The notes under the pieces: model-generated
Database searches by the model: none
What the model was told of the DNA's origin: nothing
The model's input: only the letters and a program-made list of their open reading frames with translations
Program-made: the position numbers and the translations under genes
Source: Conexibacter woesei Iso977N
Lineage (GTDB): Bacteria > Actinomycetota > Thermoleophilia > Solirubrobacterales > Solirubrobacteraceae
Assembly: GCF_000424625.1 (NCBI RefSeq)
Contig: NZ_AUKG01000001.1
Coordinates: forward strand, 992,001 to 1,056,000
Direction of reading: 5' to 3'
DNA: 64,000 nt
Shown: positions 42,835 through 53,387 of the stretch, piece by piece
Numbering within the stretch: the stretch's first letter is position 1
How the letters are laid out: the number at the start of each line of letters is the position of its first letter

Positions 42835-44460
42835 CTACGCCCTGGGGCCGTGCTGGCCCTTGATCGACGGCGACCCCGGGGCGACGTGGTAGGTCCAGTC
42901 CGCCGACGGGAGCTTCTTGGTGGACTTCTTCTTGATGGTGTCCATGCGCACCATCTCGCAGGTGAACCCGGACCCGGAGGCGGTCACCGAGCCGAAGCCG
43001 TGGTGGTCGAAGTCGGCGTTGTCGACCTGCGGGTTGATGCCGCGCAGCGCGTCGATCAGCGCGGGCGCGGTGCTCGGGTTGGTGTCCCTGCCCCTGATGA
43101 CCGTGCCGCCGCCCGCGTCGAGGTTCGTCTCGCCCAGCGACTGGGACGTGATCGAGCCGCCGACCAGCTCGCAGGCGACGGTGTCGCCGGTCGACCCGTC
43201 GCCGGTCTTGACGTCGCCCGCGATGAACGTGTGGATGTCGCCGGTGACGAACACCACGTCGTTGATCCTCTGGTCGCGGATGTGGGTCAGCAGCTCCTCG
43301 CGCTCCTGCGGGTAGCCGAGCCAGTTGTCGTAGGTGTAGTTGGCCGGCGGGTTGCCGAGCACGCGCGTCGGCATGATCGTCACCTCGTTGGCCATCACCT
43401 TCCACTTGGCGGTGGACCTGTCCAGCGCGCCCTTGAGCCAGTTCATCTGCGGCCGGCCGAGGAAGTCGCGCGGCTGGTTGTAGTCGGCGCACGGCGCGAC
43501 GACCGCGTCGTCGCAGGGCTGGTTGTCGCGGTAGGAGCGCTGGTCCATGATGAACAGCTCGACGTTCCTGCCGAACTTGAGCGACCGGTACAACTTGGTC
43601 CCGCCCGGGAACGCCGGCATCGACTCGAAGAACGCCCGCCGCGCCGCGGCCTTGCGCCTCAGCGAGAAGTGCTTGCCGGGCGGGAGCCCGCCGTCGGCCG
43701 GCTTGCCCGCGTAGTTGTCCTGGACCTCGTGGTCGTCCCAGAGCATGACCATCGGGAACTTGGAGTGGACCGCGCGCAGCAGCGGGTCGGACCGGTACAA
43801 CATGTACTTGTCGCGGTAGTCCTGCAGCGTCACGGCCTCGCGCACGATGTCCGGGTTGGTCGGGTTGTCGCGCCCGATCCTGTCGTCGCGCACCGCGGTG
43901 CCGTCCTTGACCGAGTGATAGGACTCGGCGTAGATGTAGTCCCCGAGGCAGACGACGAAGTCGTAGTCCTCGTCGGCCATGACGTCGAGCGCGTTGTACC
44001 AGCCGTGCGTGTAGTCCTGGCAGGAGAAGAACGCGAACTTGACCGGCGCGTTGGAGTCGGCCGGCAGCGCGGTCCGGAAGCGCCCGACGGCGGAGTCCGC
44101 CGACTTCGAGGAGAAGCGGTAGTAGTACTCCTCGTGGGCCTTCAGGTTCTCCACGCGCGCCTTGACGGCGTAGTTGGAGGCCGAGCCCGTCTTGATGTCC
44201 TTGCGCGCGACGACGTGGCGGAAGGACTTGTCCTTGGCGACCTCCAGCTCGATCGAGCCCGAGCCGCCCCCGCCGTGCGGGTCGAACCGCGTCCAGAGGC
44301 TGATGCCCTTGGTGGTCGGGTCGCCCGCGACGACCCCGTCCGGGAACCTGCCGCCCTTCAGCGGCTTGGCCGCGGCCAGCGTCGTGGCCAGCGAGGTGGG
44401 GACGAGGACGGTCGCGGCGGCGCCGGCCCCGCGGAGGACGAACTGGCGACGGGTCTGCAT
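42835..44460 (-). CDS. phoD: PhoD-like alkaline phosphatase / phosphodiesterase
   Basis: A 541-residue Tat-exported enzyme. The N-terminus has TRRQFVLRGAGAAAT and an Ala-rich signal. A PhoD N-terminal beta domain (about 40-130) precedes the metallophosphatase core with FFSCQDYTHGWYNAL, CLGDYIYAE, MLWDDHEVQDN and FVTGDIHTF, which supply Ca/Fe ligands. It releases phosphate from mono- and diesters outside the membrane. It is probably phosphate regulated, but I see no clear Pho box. It converges on the cyclodeaminase gene. Confidence 0.94.
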   Translation of the reverse strand: MQTRRQFVLRGAGAAATVLVPTSLATTLAAAKPLKGGRFPDGVVAGDPTTKGISLWTRFDPHGGGGSGSIELEVAKDKSFRHVVARKDIKTGSASNYAVKARVENLKAHEEYYYRFSSKSADSAVGRFRTALPADSNAPVKFAFFSCQDYTHGWYNALDVMADEDYDFVVCLGDYIYAESYHSVKDGTAVRDDRIGRDNPTNPDIVREAVTLQDYRDKYMLYRSDPLLRAVHSKFPMVMLWDDHEVQDNYAGKPADGGLPPGKHFSLRRKAAARRAFFESMPAFPGGTKLYRSLKFGRNVELFIMDQRSYRDNQPCDDAVVAPCADYNQPRDFLGRPQMNWLKGALDRSTAKWKVMANEVTIMPTRVLGNPPANYTYDNWLGYPQEREELLTHIRDQRINDVVFVTGDIHTFIAGDVKTGDGSTGDTVACELVGGSITSQSLGETNLDAGGGTVIRGRDTNPSTAPALIDALRGINPQVDNADFDHHGFGSVTASGSGFTCEMVRMDTIKKKSTKKLPSADWTYHVAPGSPSIKGQHGPRA

Positions 44461-44517
44461 GGCGCGAACCTACCGCCACGGCGCGTACCGCGTGTGAACT
44501 TCGTCGCCGCGCGGGCG

Positions 44518-44814
44518 TCAGCGCGCGACGGGCGCCAGGACCTTCGTCTCCCAGCTGTCCATCAAGTCATACGGGTTGCGCGGGACCGACTGGCGCTCGG
44601 GCGAGTCGTAGTAGGCCCTCTCGGCGGCGTCCCAGCCGTCAGGCGCGGCGTGGGAGACGACCCAGACGAACGTGCCGTCGTCGGCGTCGTTCCAGGCACC
44701 GAGCACCTCGTAGCCGTTGGCGGCGCGCGCCGGGACGACGTGGTCGCGCCAGAGCGCCAGGAACTCCTCCATCTGGCCCGGCTTGATCTTGTAGGTGCGC
44801 ACCTGGACGAGCAT
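44518..44814 (-). CDS. NIPSNAP family protein
   Basis: A 98-residue single ferredoxin-like domain. MLVQVRTYKIKPGQMEEFLA and the VLGAWNDADDGTFVWVVSH pattern are typical of NIPSNAP/EthD-like proteins. The frame is open far upstream, but homology starts at this Met. It lies 17 nt after the antiporter stop on the same strand, perhaps co-transcribed. Function unknown; many relatives are dimeric small-molecule binders. Confidence 0.8.
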   Translation of the reverse strand: MLVQVRTYKIKPGQMEEFLALWRDHVVPARAANGYEVLGAWNDADDGTFVWVVSHAAPDGWDAAERAYYDSPERQSVPRNPYDLMDSWETKVLAPVAR

Positions 44815-44831
44815 GGGCGGCAGCCTAGCCG

Positions 44832-46433
44832 TCAGACCTCCAGCCGGGACTCCTCCAGGTCGATCTCGCGCTCGATCCGGCGCAGCACCTCGCTGGAGAT
44901 CGCGCGCTCGTCGCGCAGCCGCACGAGCGCGTCGCGCTGCGCCGCGTAGATCTCGTGCAGCAGGCGCTGGTAGCGGCGCGAGCGCTCCTCGGTCCCGCCG
45001 TCGAGGTCCTGCTCGGGGTCCTCGAGCTTGCCCGCGCGGATCTTGAAGCGCCGGCGCCGGAACTCGTAGAGCTGGCGCACGCGGTTGACGGTCTCCTCGC
45101 GCGTCCAGTCCTCGTCGGCGAGGTCGTCGATGCGCTCCAGCGCGGCCGAGGCGATCGCCAGGCGGGCGTGCAGCTCCTCGGCCTCCTCCTCGGCGGGGTC
45201 CTCGACGACGCCGAGCTTGCGGATCAGCCACGGCAGCGTCAGGCCCTCGCCGACGACCGTCACGAGGATCAGCGCGAACGTCGTGAACAGGATCAGCGCG
45301 CGGCCGGGCAGCGGGTCGCCGTCGTGGGTGGTGAGCGGCAGCGCCAGCGCGGCGGCCAGCGAGACCGCGCCGCGCATCCCGGACCAGCCGCCGACGATCC
45401 GGGTCTGCCAGGACGCGCGGCGCGCACGTTGCGAGTCGCGGCGGTCGAGCGTCCGGATCACCGCGGTGACGAAGAAGTTGTAGGCGAAGCGTGTTGCGAT
45501 CACCGCGGCGCAGACCGCGGCCGCGTCGCGCAGGACCTCGGCGGCGGGGATGCCGTGGAGGCCGTCGACGATCGACGGGAGCTGCAGGCCGATCAGGATG
45601 AACAGCGTCGCGTTGAGCAGGAACGCGATCAGCTGCCACAGCGCCTCGGCCTGCATGCGCGACTCCGGCGTCGCGATCTCCGGTGCGCGGAAGCCGATGT
45701 AGACGCCGCAGGTGACGACCGCCAGGACGCCGGACACGCCGAGCTCCGAGGCCGGCACGAACGCGCCGTAGGCGGAGAACAGCGAGATCGTCAGCTCGGT
45801 GTTGACGTCGGTCGTGCGGCGGCGCACCTGGGCGATGACCCAGCCGATCGCGAAGCCGATCGCGATCCCGCCGCCCGCCTCCAGGAAGAAGTCGCCGACC
45901 GTCGCGGCGGCCGAGACGGTCGCGCCGACCGCGGCGGCGACCGCGACCTTGTAGGCGACCAGCGCGGTCGCGTCGTTGAACAGCGACTCGCCCTCGAGGA
46001 TGTTGACCAGCCGCCGCGGCGCGCCGACGCGGCGCATGATCGCGGTCGCCGCGGCCGGGTCGGTGGGGGAGACGATCGCGCCGAGCGCGAACGCCATCGC
46101 CCACGGCAGGTCCATCAGCTCGTGGCCGATGACCGCGACCGAGCCGATCGTGACAAGCACCAGCCCGACGGCCTGCAGCGAGATCACCCGCGCATCGGCC
46201 CGCAGTGCGCGCAGGTCGGCGAAGAACGCCGAGGAGTACAACAACGGCGGCAGGAACACCAACAACACCAGGTCGGGGTCGAGCTGCACATCCGGGATCC
46301 CCGGCACCAACCCCAACAACAACCCACCGAGCACGAGCGGGATCGGGTACGGGACGTTCAGCCAGTTGGCGAGCGCGTTCAGCCCGGCCGCGCTGACGAA
46401 CAGCGCGGCGATGACGATCTGGAGGTTCCCCAC
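44832..46433 (-). CDS. CPA1 family Na+/H+ antiporter
   Basis: A 533-residue antiporter with about 12 helices (1-410). Core motifs are ALGAIVSPTDPAAATAI, EGESLFNDATALV and GWSGMRGAVSLA, as in NhaP/YjcE. The cytoplasmic C-terminal 115 residues are charged and helical. Expected to exchange Na+ or K+ for protons. Upstream, at 46507-46541, a 16-bp sequence is repeated twice. Otherwise the 193-bp upstream gap holds nothing recognisable. Confidence 0.93.
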   Translation of the reverse strand: MGNLQIVIAALFVSAAGLNALANWLNVPYPIPLVLGGLLLGLVPGIPDVQLDPDLVLLVFLPPLLYSSAFFADLRALRADARVISLQAVGLVLVTIGSVAVIGHELMDLPWAMAFALGAIVSPTDPAAATAIMRRVGAPRRLVNILEGESLFNDATALVAYKVAVAAAVGATVSAAATVGDFFLEAGGGIAIGFAIGWVIAQVRRRTTDVNTELTISLFSAYGAFVPASELGVSGVLAVVTCGVYIGFRAPEIATPESRMQAEALWQLIAFLLNATLFILIGLQLPSIVDGLHGIPAAEVLRDAAAVCAAVIATRFAYNFFVTAVIRTLDRRDSQRARRASWQTRIVGGWSGMRGAVSLAAALALPLTTHDGDPLPGRALILFTTFALILVTVVGEGLTLPWLIRKLGVVEDPAEEEAEELHARLAIASAALERIDDLADEDWTREETVNRVRQLYEFRRRRFKIRAGKLEDPEQDLDGGTEERSRRYQRLLHEIYAAQRDALVRLRDERAISSEVLRRIEREIDLEESRLEV

Positions 46434-46506
46434 GGCTCGGCATTCTGCCGCGCCGCGCCGGCCAAGCCCATCAAGTGACGCGCCCTCTTCCTCCCATCGG
46501 GCGCCA

Positions 46507-46541
46507 TCGCCGGTGGCCGCGCTTCTCGCCGGTGGTCGCGC
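46507..46541. repeat. Two 16-bp direct repeats upstream of the antiporter
   Basis: TCGCCGGTGGCCGCGC (46507-46522) and TCGCCGGTGGTCGCGC (46526-46541) differ at one base and repeat with a 19-bp period. They lie about 75-110 bp before the antiporter start. Possibly a regulator site for the antiporter, possibly low-complexity GC sequence. Confidence 0.3.
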
Positions 46542-46626
46542 CGACCTCTTGCCTATCGGTCGCGAAACCCCCGTGGCTCAGCCATCTGCGCACAGCTCCG
46601 CGGGCTGGCTTCCCTGGGGCGGCGCG

Positions 46627-47508
46627 CTAAGCGGGTGTCGACGCGAGCTGCTCGCGCAGGAACGGGAGGACCGCGGCGATGACGGCGTCCGGGGCGTCGG
46701 CCAGGGGCCAGTGGCCGGAAGTGGGGAGGATGGTGATGGGTGTCGCCGCGCCGAAGACCTCGCGCTGGCGTTCGGCGAGGCGGACCTTCAAGTAGGGGTC
46801 CTTGGCGCCCCAGATGACGAGGGCCGGGCGGGGGTGCTCGCGGAGGCGGGGTGCGAGCGTGTCGGCGTGCGGGCGGATCGGGGTCGCGCGGTAGAGCTGC
46901 AGGACGGCGCGGCGGGTTCCGGGGTCCTGGTAGAGGTCGAAGAGGTGGTCGGCGTAGGGGACCGGGAACGTCCTCGGGTTCGTGCGCTTCATGAACTGGC
47001 GCATGCCGCTGCGGGTGCTCGCCTTGAAGAACAGCTCGCCGAGGACCGGCGTGCGCCAGACCCTGGCGAGCGCGTGCCAGGACTCGCGCAGGATCACGCC
47101 GGTGTTGATCAAGGTGGTGGACGCGTGGCGGTCGGGATGCTGCGCGGCCCACTCCAGGCCCCACGGGCCGCCGAAGTCGTGCAACACGAGGTGTACGTGT
47201 TGAAGGCCAAGTGCGACAAGAACGCCGTCGAGATGGGCGGCGTAGCCGTCGACCGTGTAGTCGAAGTCCTCCGGCTTGTCGGCGTCGCCGAAGCCGGGCA
47301 TCGTGATCGCGACCGCGCGCCCGAAGCCGCCGGCGGGCTCCAGCAGCGGCAGCCAATCCTCTGCGACGCCCGGGTTGCCGTGGACGAAGACGACCGCGCT
47401 GGTCACGCCCTCCGGCCCCGTCTCGATCACCGGCGAGCGCACGCCGTCGACCGCGACGACGTGCTTGCGCGTGAACTTCTCGCGGTCGCGGATCTCGGCG
47501 TCGCTCAT
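46627..47508 (-). CDS. Alpha/beta hydrolase, haloalkane dehalogenase-like
   Basis: A 293-residue alpha/beta hydrolase. The oxyanion motif is FVHGNPGVAEDW, and the nucleophile elbow LVLHDFGGPWG carries Asp instead of Ser, as in haloalkane dehalogenases. WGAKDPYL and SGHWPLAD supply acid and His. True HLD activity also needs halide-binding Trp/Asn residues, which I cannot confirm. The ATG overlaps the stop of the FAD monooxygenase gene (ATGA), so the two probably act on one aromatic or halogenated substrate. Confidence 0.87.
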   Translation of the reverse strand: MSDAEIRDREKFTRKHVVAVDGVRSPVIETGPEGVTSAVVFVHGNPGVAEDWLPLLEPAGGFGRAVAITMPGFGDADKPEDFDYTVDGYAAHLDGVLVALGLQHVHLVLHDFGGPWGLEWAAQHPDRHASTTLINTGVILRESWHALARVWRTPVLGELFFKASTRSGMRQFMKRTNPRTFPVPYADHLFDLYQDPGTRRAVLQLYRATPIRPHADTLAPRLREHPRPALVIWGAKDPYLKVRLAERQREVFGAATPITILPTSGHWPLADAPDAVIAAVLPFLREQLASTPA

Positions 47509-48722
47509 CCCAGCACCGCCACGCGCGCGGCACGCGCGATCGCCCGCGCGGGCATGACCCGCTCCAGCGGCCCGTTGCGCGCGGCGACGTCGGCCATCAC
47601 CCTCGCCGTCCGCGGATCCCTCGTGGCGGCGCGGTGCATCACGCGCTCGACGGCGTTGAGGTCGCGGCCGGTCGCGAAGTCCGACATCTGCAGGTGGTGC
47701 AGCGCGAGCTGGCGGCGGTGCGTGCGGCGGTAGCGCTCCAGCGCCGCGTCCGGGTCGGTCCCGGCGGTGAGCGCGCCGGCCAGCTCGTCGGCCAGCCAGC
47801 CCGCGGATTGCAGCGCGAAGCCGACGCCGACGCCCCAGACCGGGTCCGACGCCTGCGCGGCGTCGCCCACGAACGCGACGCCCGGCCGCGCCGCGGGGCG
47901 GCGCACGTTGGGCATGTCGAGCTTGCCGATCAGCGCCGAGGTGCGGCGCGCGGCGCCGAAGTCGGGCGCGCGGTCCAGCCCGTCGAAGGCGGCGAGGAAG
48001 GCGGCCTCCTTGTTGTCGCGGAACTCCGGGAGGCGGTCCTTGTGCAGGAACACGGCGGCGATCGTGAGGCCGTCGTCGTTGGGGAAGCAGTACATGATGT
48101 CGCGGCCGAGGAACCACATCAGCCCGTGGTCGCCGGGCGCGTCGAGCTCCAGGCCCTCGTAGTAGGCCATGTAGCCGAAGCGGTTGTGCGGCTGCACGCG
48201 GCCGGGGACGCCGGCCATCCGGGCGACGGCCGAGCCGCGGCCGTCGGCGCCGACGACGACTCGCGCGTCGACCGCGACCTCCTCGCCCGCCGGCGTGCGG
48301 CCGCGCAGGCCCGACGGGCGGCCGGCGGCGTCACGCGTCAGCGCGGTCACCGTGACGCCCTGGCGCACCTCGACGTTCGGCGTCCGCGCGGCCAGCTCGC
48401 GCAGCATCGGGTCGAGCTTCTCGCGCCGCAGGCTGTAGCCGTGCGCGTCGTCGGGCATCGAGTACCAGCCGCCGCCGGGCGTGAAGAGGTCCAGCCCGTT
48501 GCGGATCGCGCCCGCGTTCTCCATCGTCGCGGTCAGGCCGAGCCGCTCGAACACCGGCGTCGCGCCCGCCTGGATGAAGTGCGTGCAGGTGACCTTGTAG
48601 TGCTCGGGCTTCGGGCTCTTCTCGAGCACCGTGACCCGGACGCCCTGGCGGCCGAGCAGCGTGGCCAGCGCGGTGCCGGCGACGCTGCCGCCGGCGATGA
48701 CGACGTCCGTGGTGTCCGGCAT
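47505..48722 (-). CDS. FAD-dependent monooxygenase (PHBH-like)
   Basis: A 405-residue group A flavin monooxygenase. The dinucleotide motif is VVIAGGSVAGTALA, the DG motif VGADGRGSAVAR, and the GD motif FVGDAAQASDPVWG. Homologues hydroxylate aromatic rings or act as geranylgeranyl reductase-like enzymes; cofactor is NAD(P)H. The ATG at 48722 is used; a longer start at 48758 is possible and would include a perfect inverted repeat. Coupled to the alpha/beta hydrolase gene downstream. Confidence 0.88.
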   Translation of the reverse strand: MPDTTDVVIAGGSVAGTALATLLGRQGVRVTVLEKSPKPEHYKVTCTHFIQAGATPVFERLGLTATMENAGAIRNGLDLFTPGGGWYSMPDDAHGYSLRREKLDPMLRELAARTPNVEVRQGVTVTALTRDAAGRPSGLRGRTPAGEEVAVDARVVVGADGRGSAVARMAGVPGRVQPHNRFGYMAYYEGLELDAPGDHGLMWFLGRDIMYCFPNDDGLTIAAVFLHKDRLPEFRDNKEAAFLAAFDGLDRAPDFGAARRTSALIGKLDMPNVRRPAARPGVAFVGDAAQASDPVWGVGVGFALQSAGWLADELAGALTAGTDPDAALERYRRTHRRQLALHHLQMSDFATGRDLNAVERVMHRAATRDPRTARVMADVAARNGPLERVMPARAIARAARVAVLG

Positions 48723-48724
48723 CC

Positions 48725-48756
48725 GCGCGACGCTACTCCCGTGAGTAGCGTCGCGC
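48725..48756 (-). terminator. 14-bp perfect hairpin between carboxylase beta and monooxygenase
   Basis: GCGCGACGCTACTC (48725-48738) and GAGTAGCGTCGCGC (48743-48756) form a perfect 14-bp stem with a 4-nt loop. It lies 22 nt after the carboxylase beta stop and ends 2 nt before the monooxygenase ATG. It may terminate the carboxylase transcript or control monooxygenase translation; no U-tract is present. Confidence 0.55.
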
Positions 48757-48777
48757 AACTCTAGACCGGTCTGAGTC

Positions 48778-50349
<1,572 letters not shown>

Positions 50350-50364
50350 GGGCGGCGGCGAACT

Positions 50365-51291
50365 CTAGTTCGGCGCCGCCGGAGACGTAGTCAGCCACGT
50401 CCAGAAGGCCTGGGCCGCCGCGCTGCGGCGCGGTTTCCCGGCGCGCCGGACGGCCTGGAGCTCGCGCTCGAGACCGCCCTCCTTCAGGTGCAACGCGTGC
50501 AGCGAGCCGGCGGTCAGCTCGCTCTCGATCGCCAGCGTGGAGAGCAGCGCGAAGCCGCCGCCGGCCAGGGCGCGCTTGACCGACTGGGCCGACGCCAGCT
50601 CCAGCGAGGGCGTCAGCTCGACGCCCGCCGCGGCCACCGCCTCCATCGCGACCGCGCGGGTCCCGGAGCCCGCCTCGCGGGTGATGTAGGACTCGGCGCG
50701 CAGCTCGCGGGCGGCGACCGCGCGGCGCCTGGCCCAGCGGTGGCCGGACGCGACGACCACGACGATCTCGTCGCGGTGGACGGTCAGGGCCTCCAGGCCG
50801 TCGAGCGCGTCGCGGCCCTCGACGAAGCCGACGTCGACCGCGCCGTCGCGGACCGCCGCGACGACCGCGGTCGAGTTGGTGATGTCGACCTGCGCGCGGA
50901 CGCCGCCGGCGGTGGCGGTCGCCCGGAACGCGCCGAGCCACTCCGGGAGCAGGAACTCGCCGGTCGTGTGGGAGGCGGCGATCGTCAGCAGCTGGGCCTG
51001 CGTGCCGACGTGCTGGGCCATCGTCGCCGCCGCGCGCTCCAGCGCCGCGATCGCCTGCTTGGCGTCGGGGTAGAGCAGCTGCGCGGCGGGCGTGGCGCGC
51101 AGGCCGAAGCGGCCGCGCTCGAACAGGGTGGCGCCGACGCGGCGCTCCAGCGCGGCGATCCGCTTGGTGACGGCGGACGCCGTCAGCCCGAGCGCGTCGG
51201 CCGCGCCGTGGACCGAGCCGATCTCGACGGCGACGGCGAACGCTACGAGCTCGCTGCCGCTGAGCGGCGTGGCGTTCGGCGTGGCAGCCAT
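50365..51291 (-). CDS. LysR family regulator of the TDT transporter
   Basis: A 308-residue LysR regulator. The HTH is ELVAFAVAVEIGSVHGAADA, then SAVTKRIAALERRVG. A CysB/CysL-type effector domain follows, ending in a basic tail. Its 5' end overlaps the TDT transporter gene by 49 nt on the same strand, so it is downstream in one operon. A T-N11-A box at 52368-52390 lies in front of that operon. CysL-like proteins regulate sulfite metabolism or C4-acid transport elsewhere, consistent with the transporter. Confidence 0.88.
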   Translation of the reverse strand: MAATPNATPLSGSELVAFAVAVEIGSVHGAADALGLTASAVTKRIAALERRVGATLFERGRFGLRATPAAQLLYPDAKQAIAALERAAATMAQHVGTQAQLLTIAASHTTGEFLLPEWLGAFRATATAGGVRAQVDITNSTAVVAAVRDGAVDVGFVEGRDALDGLEALTVHRDEIVVVVASGHRWARRRAVAARELRAESYITREAGSGTRAVAMEAVAAAGVELTPSLELASAQSVKRALAGGGFALLSTLAIESELTAGSLHALHLKEGGLERELQAVRRAGKPRRSAAAQAFWTWLTTSPAAPN

Positions 51292-52316
51292 CGCGCGGAT
51301 TGTGCCTTGAGCGTGTGGGTCGCGGCGGTCAGCCATGCGGCGGCGAGCGCCGCGAACAGCGCGAGGGCCAGCGCCTTCAGCGCGTCGGAGCCGGTGTGGC
51401 GGGCCAGGACGGCGGTGCCGGTCACGACGGTCCCGACCGGGAAGACGAACGACCACCAGGCGGGGGTGAACGGCAGGCCCTTGCGGCGGATCGTGTGCAG
51501 CGTCGCGGCCGCGGCGATCGCGATCCACAGCAGCGCGAAGCCGAGCATCGGGACGCCGTAGACGACGCCGAGCGCGTGCAGCGTGTCGCGGTACTGGGGC
51601 GGGAGCGCGGCGGGGGCGTCGTCGCCGAGCATCGTCGCGGCGGTGATCGAGGTGCCGAACGGGCCGAGGACGATCCACAGCGTTGGGATCCGGTCGCGCA
51701 CGCCGAGGCCGTGGTGGACGAGGCGGCTCCAGAGCATCGTGATCGTGATGAACGACGCGACAAGGCTGAGGCCGAAGCAGGCGTAGAGCAGGAGCGCGAG
51801 GTCGAGCCGGGGCTGGCCGGCGGGGACGTGGGCGATCAGCGCGGCGCCGGTCGCGGCGGAGACCATCGGCGGCACGACGGGCATCAGCCAGCCGCCGAAG
51901 GCCGCGTCGGGCGCGTTCTCGTGGCGGGTGATCATCAGGAACGGGACGAGCGCGGTGGTCGCCAGTCCGGCGAGCGTGCCGAGCAGCCAGAGCGTCGCGG
52001 CGATCGCGACGGGCAGGTGGACCGTGGGCAGCGAGCCGGCGGCGACGACCATCGCGGCCATCGGCGGCGCGCCGAGGAACGGCGCCATGCCGGGGCTGAG
52101 CGCGTGGTCGCGGTGGCCGCGCGGGTCGCGGGCGAGCGCGGCGGCGGCGAGCGCCGTGAGGCCGACGAGCAGCGCGGCGGCGTTCAGCCACGCGACGACG
52201 GCGAGCGTGTGGAGGCCCGGGATGCGGACCGGGAGCAGCGTCGCCGACAGCGCGACGATGCCGGTCCCCATGACCGTCGCGTACCAGTTGGGGCCGATGC
52301 GGAGGCGTTGCGGCAT
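51243..52316 (-). CDS. TDT family transporter (SLAC1/TehA-like)
   Basis: A 357-residue membrane protein with ten helices. The N-terminus WYATVMGTGIVALSATLL is the family signature, with FLMITRHENAPD and AWWSFVFPVGTV further on. TDT members include tellurite-resistance TehA, malate permease Mae1, sulfite exporter Ssu1 and the SLAC1 anion channel. Which anion is moved is unknown; sulfite export would connect to the cys genes in this window. First gene of an operon with LysR. Confidence 0.9.
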   Translation of the reverse strand: MPQRLRIGPNWYATVMGTGIVALSATLLPVRIPGLHTLAVVAWLNAAALLVGLTALAAAALARDPRGHRDHALSPGMAPFLGAPPMAAMVVAAGSLPTVHLPVAIAATLWLLGTLAGLATTALVPFLMITRHENAPDAAFGGWLMPVVPPMVSAATGAALIAHVPAGQPRLDLALLLYACFGLSLVASFITITMLWSRLVHHGLGVRDRIPTLWIVLGPFGTSITAATMLGDDAPAALPPQYRDTLHALGVVYGVPMLGFALLWIAIAAAATLHTIRRKGLPFTPAWWSFVFPVGTVVTGTAVLARHTGSDALKALALALFAALAAAWLTAATHTLKAQSARWLPRRTPRRSAAASS

Positions 52317-52367
52317 GCCTCCAGGGTCGGTCCGGGCGGCGCCGTCTACCAGTCGGACGGCGCCGCG

Positions 52368-52390
52368 ATCGTTTCCTATGTGGAAACGAT
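52368..52390. promoter_or_regulatory. LysR-type box upstream of the TDT-lysR operon
   Basis: ATCGTTTCC (52368-52376) and GGAAACGAT (52382-52390) are perfect 9-bp arms around a 5-nt spacer and contain a T-N11-A core (T52373, A52385). It lies 52 bp before the TDT start. It has the same arm/spacer geometry as the box at 7381-7397. Confidence 0.6.
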
Positions 52391-52392
52391 GA

Positions 52393-53178
52393 TCAGCCGC
52401 GGCTGAACGGGCGGTGGTGCGCGGAGCCGAGGTCGTCCAGGACCGCGACCAGCACGGCCTCGACCTCGTCGTCCTGCATCGCCGTGACGACGATCTCCTC
52501 GTCGGGCTCGGGCGGAGCGACGGCGGCCGGCAGCTCCTCGGCGACGGGCTCCTCGACCGGCTCCGGCTCGGCGACGGCGACGGGCGGCTCGGCGGGCACG
52601 GCGATCGCGACGAGCGCGTCGGGCTCGGCGAGCAGCGCGGCCTTGGCCATCGGCGTCTCGACGACGATCGGCTCGACCTCGACCTGCTCCCGGCGGCCGA
52701 ACAGCCGCGCCCAGAAGCCCCGCCTCTTCGGCGAAGCGACCACCGCGGGCGCCTCCTCGAAGCCGGGCGGCGCGACCGACTCCGTCCGCTCCGGCGCAGG
52801 CTCGACCTCTGGCTCCGTCGTGGCAGCGACGGCCTCCGGCTCTTCCTCCGCGGCCGGCTCCTCTGCGACGACGGCCGGCTCCTCTGCGACGGCCTCCGGC
52901 TCCTCCTCCACGACGGGCGAAGGGGCGGTGGTGGGCGCCTCCTTCGCGACCGCCGAGGCGGTGATCGTCACCTTGGTCCCCCAGCCCGAGGCCTCGAGCT
53001 CCACCGTGCCGCGTGCGCGGATGCCCTCCCAGGCGACGGTGGTCTCGGGCTCGAGACGGGTGATCCTGATGTCGCCGAACTCGCCGAGGTGGCGCGCCAA
53101 CGTTCCGGCGTCGCTGACCTCGGCCCATAGCTCGGGCGGGCTCTTCACGAGGGTGCGCTGGGCTCGGGGCTCGGACAT
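52393..53178 (-). CDS. SRPBCC-like protein with long acidic Ala/Pro/Glu-rich tail
   Basis: A 261-residue protein. The N-terminal 75 residues look like a short SRPBCC/polyketide-cyclase strand-helix arrangement (SPPELWAEVSDAGTLARHL). The remainder is a disordered Glu/Pro/Ala/Val region, broken at about residues 150-165 by a basic amphipathic segment KRRGFWARLFGRRE that could bind membrane or nucleic acid. No family known. It sits between the TDT operon and the copper cassette, on the opposite strand from the latter. Confidence 0.7.
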   Translation of the reverse strand: MSEPRAQRTLVKSPPELWAEVSDAGTLARHLGEFGDIRITRLEPETTVAWEGIRARGTVELEASGWGTKVTITASAVAKEAPTTAPSPVVEEEPEAVAEEPAVVAEEPAAEEEPEAVAATTEPEVEPAPERTESVAPPGFEEAPAVVASPKRRGFWARLFGRREQVEVEPIVVETPMAKAALLAEPDALVAIAVPAEPPVAVAEPEPVEEPVAEELPAAVAPPEPDEEIVVTAMQDDEVEAVLVAVLDDLGSAHHRPFSRG

Positions 53179-53387
53179 CGCCCCAAGGGTTCTCCGCGCG
53201 CCGGAGCGATCCCTGCCGCTGCAAGCGCGCGCCCATGCGCCAACTCGGACTAGGGACTCCCCCGATGTACGGCCACCCCCACTTCACGCAGCATTCACAG
53301 CCCGGCAAGGTTGCTCTGCGGCGCTCAGCGCGGGAGCTGAAAACCGGTCCATACCTTCCTGCACACATCCAGTTGGGAGTCGCTCTC

